From Clostridiales bacterium (GTDB lineage: Bacteria; Bacillota; Clostridia; Lachnospirales; Lachnospiraceae): a DNA stretch of 7,167 bases. Below are positions 4,956 through 7,167 of the stretch, one piece after another. The notes under the pieces are model-generated. The model was given only the letters and a program-made list of their open reading frames with translations, searched no databases and was not told the DNA's origin. The stretch lies in NCBI GenBank assembly GCA_019418195.1, contig DYCJ01000132.1:1-7167 (forward strand), read 5' to 3'. The first letter of the stretch is position 1; each line of letters opens with the position of its first letter. Made by a program: the position numbers and the translations under genes.

Positions 4956-7167
4956 TTAAAATGCCTGCTCTGTCCTTCGGATAATATCATCCTGCAGGGA
5001 CTTAGACAATGTTGTAAACAAAGCGCTGTATCCCGCCACCCGGACGACAAGATGCTTATACTGCTCCGGATGAATCTGTGCATCGAGAAGCGTCTCCCTG
5101 CTCACCACATTGAATTGCATATGGCTTCCTTTCTGGTCAAAATAGGACCGTATCAGACCGACGAAGTTTTCAAGTCCCCGTCTTCCACTCAGAGCAGAGG
5201 GATGAAACTTCTGGTTAAACAACGTGCCGTTGGATGCGATAAAATGGTCCATTCTGGACACGGAATTTGCCGCAGCAGTCGGCCCGTTTACATCCCTGCC
5301 CGCCGCAGGCGATACTCCGTCTGCCACCGGCTGATGGGCCAGACGTCCGTCCGGCGTTGCTCCGGTCTGGGCTCCCAGCGGTACATTTGCCGAGACAGGA
5401 TACAGACCCGCCTGGAACATCCCGCCTCGCGGATTTTTGTAATTTTGCAGTGGTCTCGTATATGTATAAGCCACATCCCTTGCAAATGCATCCACTTCCG
5501 GAATATCATTTCCAAATTTGGGCACTTCCTCTATCAGTTTCAGAATACGCTCGCCGTTTTTCTTTACTTCAGGAGCTTCTGCCGCGGCTGCTACGGTATT
5601 CGCCACTGCACGGATCTCATTTTCACCGATATGCTTTCCTGCACGTTGGAGTTCCTCTGTAATCTTCGCTGTCATACCAGCGATATCTTCTTCGCTCAGT
5701 CCTTTTCCGTAATTCGTGGAGAGTGCCTCTTTGAGCTCTTTCATCGTGATTTTCTTCTCATCAAAAACAAGTTTCTTTACCGCATAAAGGGCATCTGCCA
5801 TATTCGCGATTCCAAATCCCTGAGGGCCGGTGAAGTTATACACTGCTCCTCCCTCCTGAAGCGACATTCCACGGCTGATGCAGTCATCCACCATGGAAGA
5901 TTCAAAGGGGAGCGGACAACGTTCCGCATGTGCCATATCAATGGCATTGTCAGCGTTGACCAGAAGTTCTATTGCATAGTTCATCTGCGCCTTATATGCA
6001 TCATAAAACTCTTCAAAGGTCTTCATATCCTCGACTCTGCCTGTCCTTGGTCCGACCTGTTCCCCTTTATCCTCTCCGTTTGAAAATACCAGTTCCAGAG
6101 GACGGCACATATTAAAGAAAGCTGCGTCATGCCACCCTTCCGTTTTTCCCGCTTTCTGCGGTTCCACGCAGCCGATGATATTATATTCCCGGGCGTCCTG
6201 AAGGGTAAGTCCTCTGCTCACAAGCGCGGGGATGATAACCTCGTCGTTATAATATGCTGGAAGCCCGATTCCTGTCCTTGTCAGCTCTGCTGCACGGATC
6301 AGCAGATCATGCGGAGAGCCGTTCCACACCCGAATAGAAAGAGATGGCTGAGGCAGGAATACATGCTTCGACGCATCAATACACATGAAAGACAGATCAT
6401 TCGTCACATCAATCCCGTCCGCATCCTGACCACCGACGATCAGATTCTGGAACAGGCTGTATCCCGCGAATCCTTCTGCCGATATCGCATCCCTGCATTT
6501 ATTCAGATCATTTAACTTTACCCATATGCAGTCCAGAAGTTCCTGCGCCGACTCTCTTGTGATCTTCCCACGCTCCAGATCTTTTTTGTAGTAAGGATAC
6601 ATATACTGATCGAACCGCCCCGGCGAGATGGAGTGCCCGCTGGACTCAATCTGTAACAATTGCTGAACGAACCAGAAGGACTGACATGCCTCATAAAAGC
6701 TCTTTGCCCCATTCTCCGGTACATTCATGCAGTTCTCTGCGATCTGCTGTAGTTCCCTCTTCCGCACCGGATCCTTGCACGCTGCTGCCTCGCTGCGCGC
6801 CAGATCAGCATATCGCTTCGCATAAGTCACAGCTGCATCACAGCTTATCATAACAGCCTGAAGGAAGCGCGATTTCTTCTGATAATTTCCATCCCCCGGG
6901 CTCATCTTCTCCAATTCTGTCCGTGCCCTCTCCCGGATGCCTGAGAATCCGGAGGCAAGCACCTCCTCATACTTCACTGTCACGTGACCCACGCCATTAT
7001 AGAAGTAATTTCCCGGTGTAAATATGTTGTGATCGATGGCGCGCAGCGTCTCGGGTTCCATGTAAGACGTAGCAAGCTCGCTCGTCGTCTTTCCCTTCCA
7101 GTAGACATTCGCTTCTCTAAGTTCCCGTTTCGTCTCATCAGAAATATAAAACGGATCTGCAGACCGA
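4956..7167 (-). CDS. Glycyl radical enzyme (PFL-like family, diol-dehydratase-like pocket), 5' end off the window
   Basis: A large catalytic subunit of the pyruvate formate-lyase/glycyl radical superfamily. A glycyl radical relays to an active-site cysteine, which abstracts hydrogen from the substrate; the enzyme is cytosolic and strictly anaerobic. The frame is open from the right edge (first whole codon 7166-7164). Residues before the Met codon at 7061 match a GRE N-terminus (DPFYISDET, YWKGKT), so that Met is internal. By family spacing about 100 residues are missing. Seen motifs: GHV (His codon 6986-6984), SPGRFDQYMYP, the Cys loop GCVEPQ (Cys codon 6170-6168, Glu two residues on) followed by GWHD, and the glycyl loop RVAGYS (Gly codon 5033-5031), 25 residues from the end. 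From spacing I infer that the His and the GWHD Asp match glycerol dehydratase His164 and Asp447. Cys-to-Gly spacing is 379 residues, against about 330 in common dehydratases. GRE identity is certain; the substrate is unknown. Confidence 0.95.
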   Translation of the reverse strand, partial: RSADPFYISDETKRELREANVYWKGKTTSELATSYMEPETLRAIDHNIFTPGNYFYNGVGHVTVKYEEVLASGFSGIRERARTELEKMSPGDGNYQKKSRFLQAVMISCDAAVTYAKRYADLARSEAAACKDPVRKRELQQIAENCMNVPENGAKSFYEACQSFWFVQQLLQIESSGHSISPGRFDQYMYPYYKKDLERGKITRESAQELLDCIWVKLNDLNKCRDAISAEGFAGYSLFQNLIVGGQDADGIDVTNDLSFMCIDASKHVFLPQPSLSIRVWNGSPHDLLIRAAELTRTGIGLPAYYNDEVIIPALVSRGLTLQDAREYNIIGCVEPQKAGKTEGWHDAAFFNMCRPLELVFSNGEDKGEQVGPRTGRVEDMKTFEEFYDAYKAQMNYAIELLVNADNAIDMAHAERCPLPFESSMVDDCISRGMSLQEGGAVYNFTGPQGFGIANMADALYAVKKLVFDEKKITMKELKEALSTNYGKGLSEEDIAGMTAKITEELQRAGKHIGENEIRAVANTVAAAAEAPEVKKNGERILKLIEEVPKFGNDIPEVDAFARDVAYTYTRPLQNYKNPRGGMFQAGLYPVSANVPLGAQTGATPDGRLAHQPVADGVSPAAGRDVNGPTAAANSVSRMDHFIASNGTLFNQKFHPSALSGRRGLENFVGLIRSYFDQKGSHMQFNVVSRETLLDAQIHPEQYKHLVVRVAGYSALFTTLSKSLQDDIIRRTEQAF

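Noticed and set aside
4890..6083. A 397-residue open frame on the plus strand opposite the GRE gene
   Set aside because: It lies wholly antisense to a gene with unmistakable GRE motifs, has no family resemblance and has a Cys/His/Arg-rich composition typical of a shadow frame. The other plus-strand frames fail for the same reasons.
4956..7167. Naming the GRE as 4-hydroxyproline dehydratase, choline TMA-lyase, isethionate lyase or pyruvate formate-lyase
   Set aside because: The Cys-x-Glu loop excludes pyruvate formate-lyase (Cys-Cys). The spacing-matched pocket residues disagree with hydroxyproline dehydratase and isethionate lyase. No cut-type microcompartment genes are present for a choline lyase. 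No symbol is given.
1..7167. tRNA or rRNA genes, CRISPR repeats, insertion sequences, prophage or toxin-antitoxin signals
   Set aside because: No cloverleaf, spaced direct repeats, transposase motifs or terminal inverted repeats were seen; the window is gene-dense and metabolically coherent.

Overview
The window looks like the chromosome of an anaerobic Gram-positive gut-type bacterium, most likely a Clostridia/Lachnospiraceae relative. This is inferred from strong GGAGG-type ribosome binding sites, moderate GC, an oxygen-sensitive glycyl radical enzyme, and a standard sigma-A promoter driving a cobalamin riboswitch. I cannot name the species. All supported genes are on the minus strand, so transcription runs from high to low coordinates.

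From right to left the minus strand encodes six genes. They are a glycyl radical enzyme (GRE) cut by the right edge of the window (7167-4956); its radical-SAM activating enzyme (4952-4155); a COG2407-type L-fucose/L-arabinose isomerase-fold protein (4047-2680); a class V PLP enzyme of the cysteine desulfurase family (2620-1460); a 97-residue protein of unknown family (1482-1189); and an AraC-type regulator (1186-317). Gaps are 3, 107 and 59 nt, then a 23-nt overlap, then 2 nt. I see no convincing terminator in any of them, so this reads as one operon. Left of it, at 308-86, lie an extended -10 sigma-A promoter and a well-preserved cobalamin (B12) riboswitch on the same strand. The gene it controls is beyond the left edge.

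The GRE has the catalytic Cys-x-Glu and the glycyl loop. By spacing, its visible pocket residues resemble B12-independent glycerol/propanediol dehydratases more than 4-hydroxyproline dehydratase, choline TMA-lyase or isethionate lyase. It also has about 48 extra residues between the Cys and Gly loops compared with those enzymes. Its activating enzyme is the short kind without the ferredoxin-like insert common in diol-dehydratase activases. A working hypothesis is that the isomerase-like protein prepares or processes a sugar- or polyol-like substrate, the GRE performs a radical elimination or cleavage on it, and the AraC protein senses the substrate. The roles of the PLP enzyme and the small protein in such a pathway are not evident. 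I do not recognise this six-gene combination as a characterised pathway.
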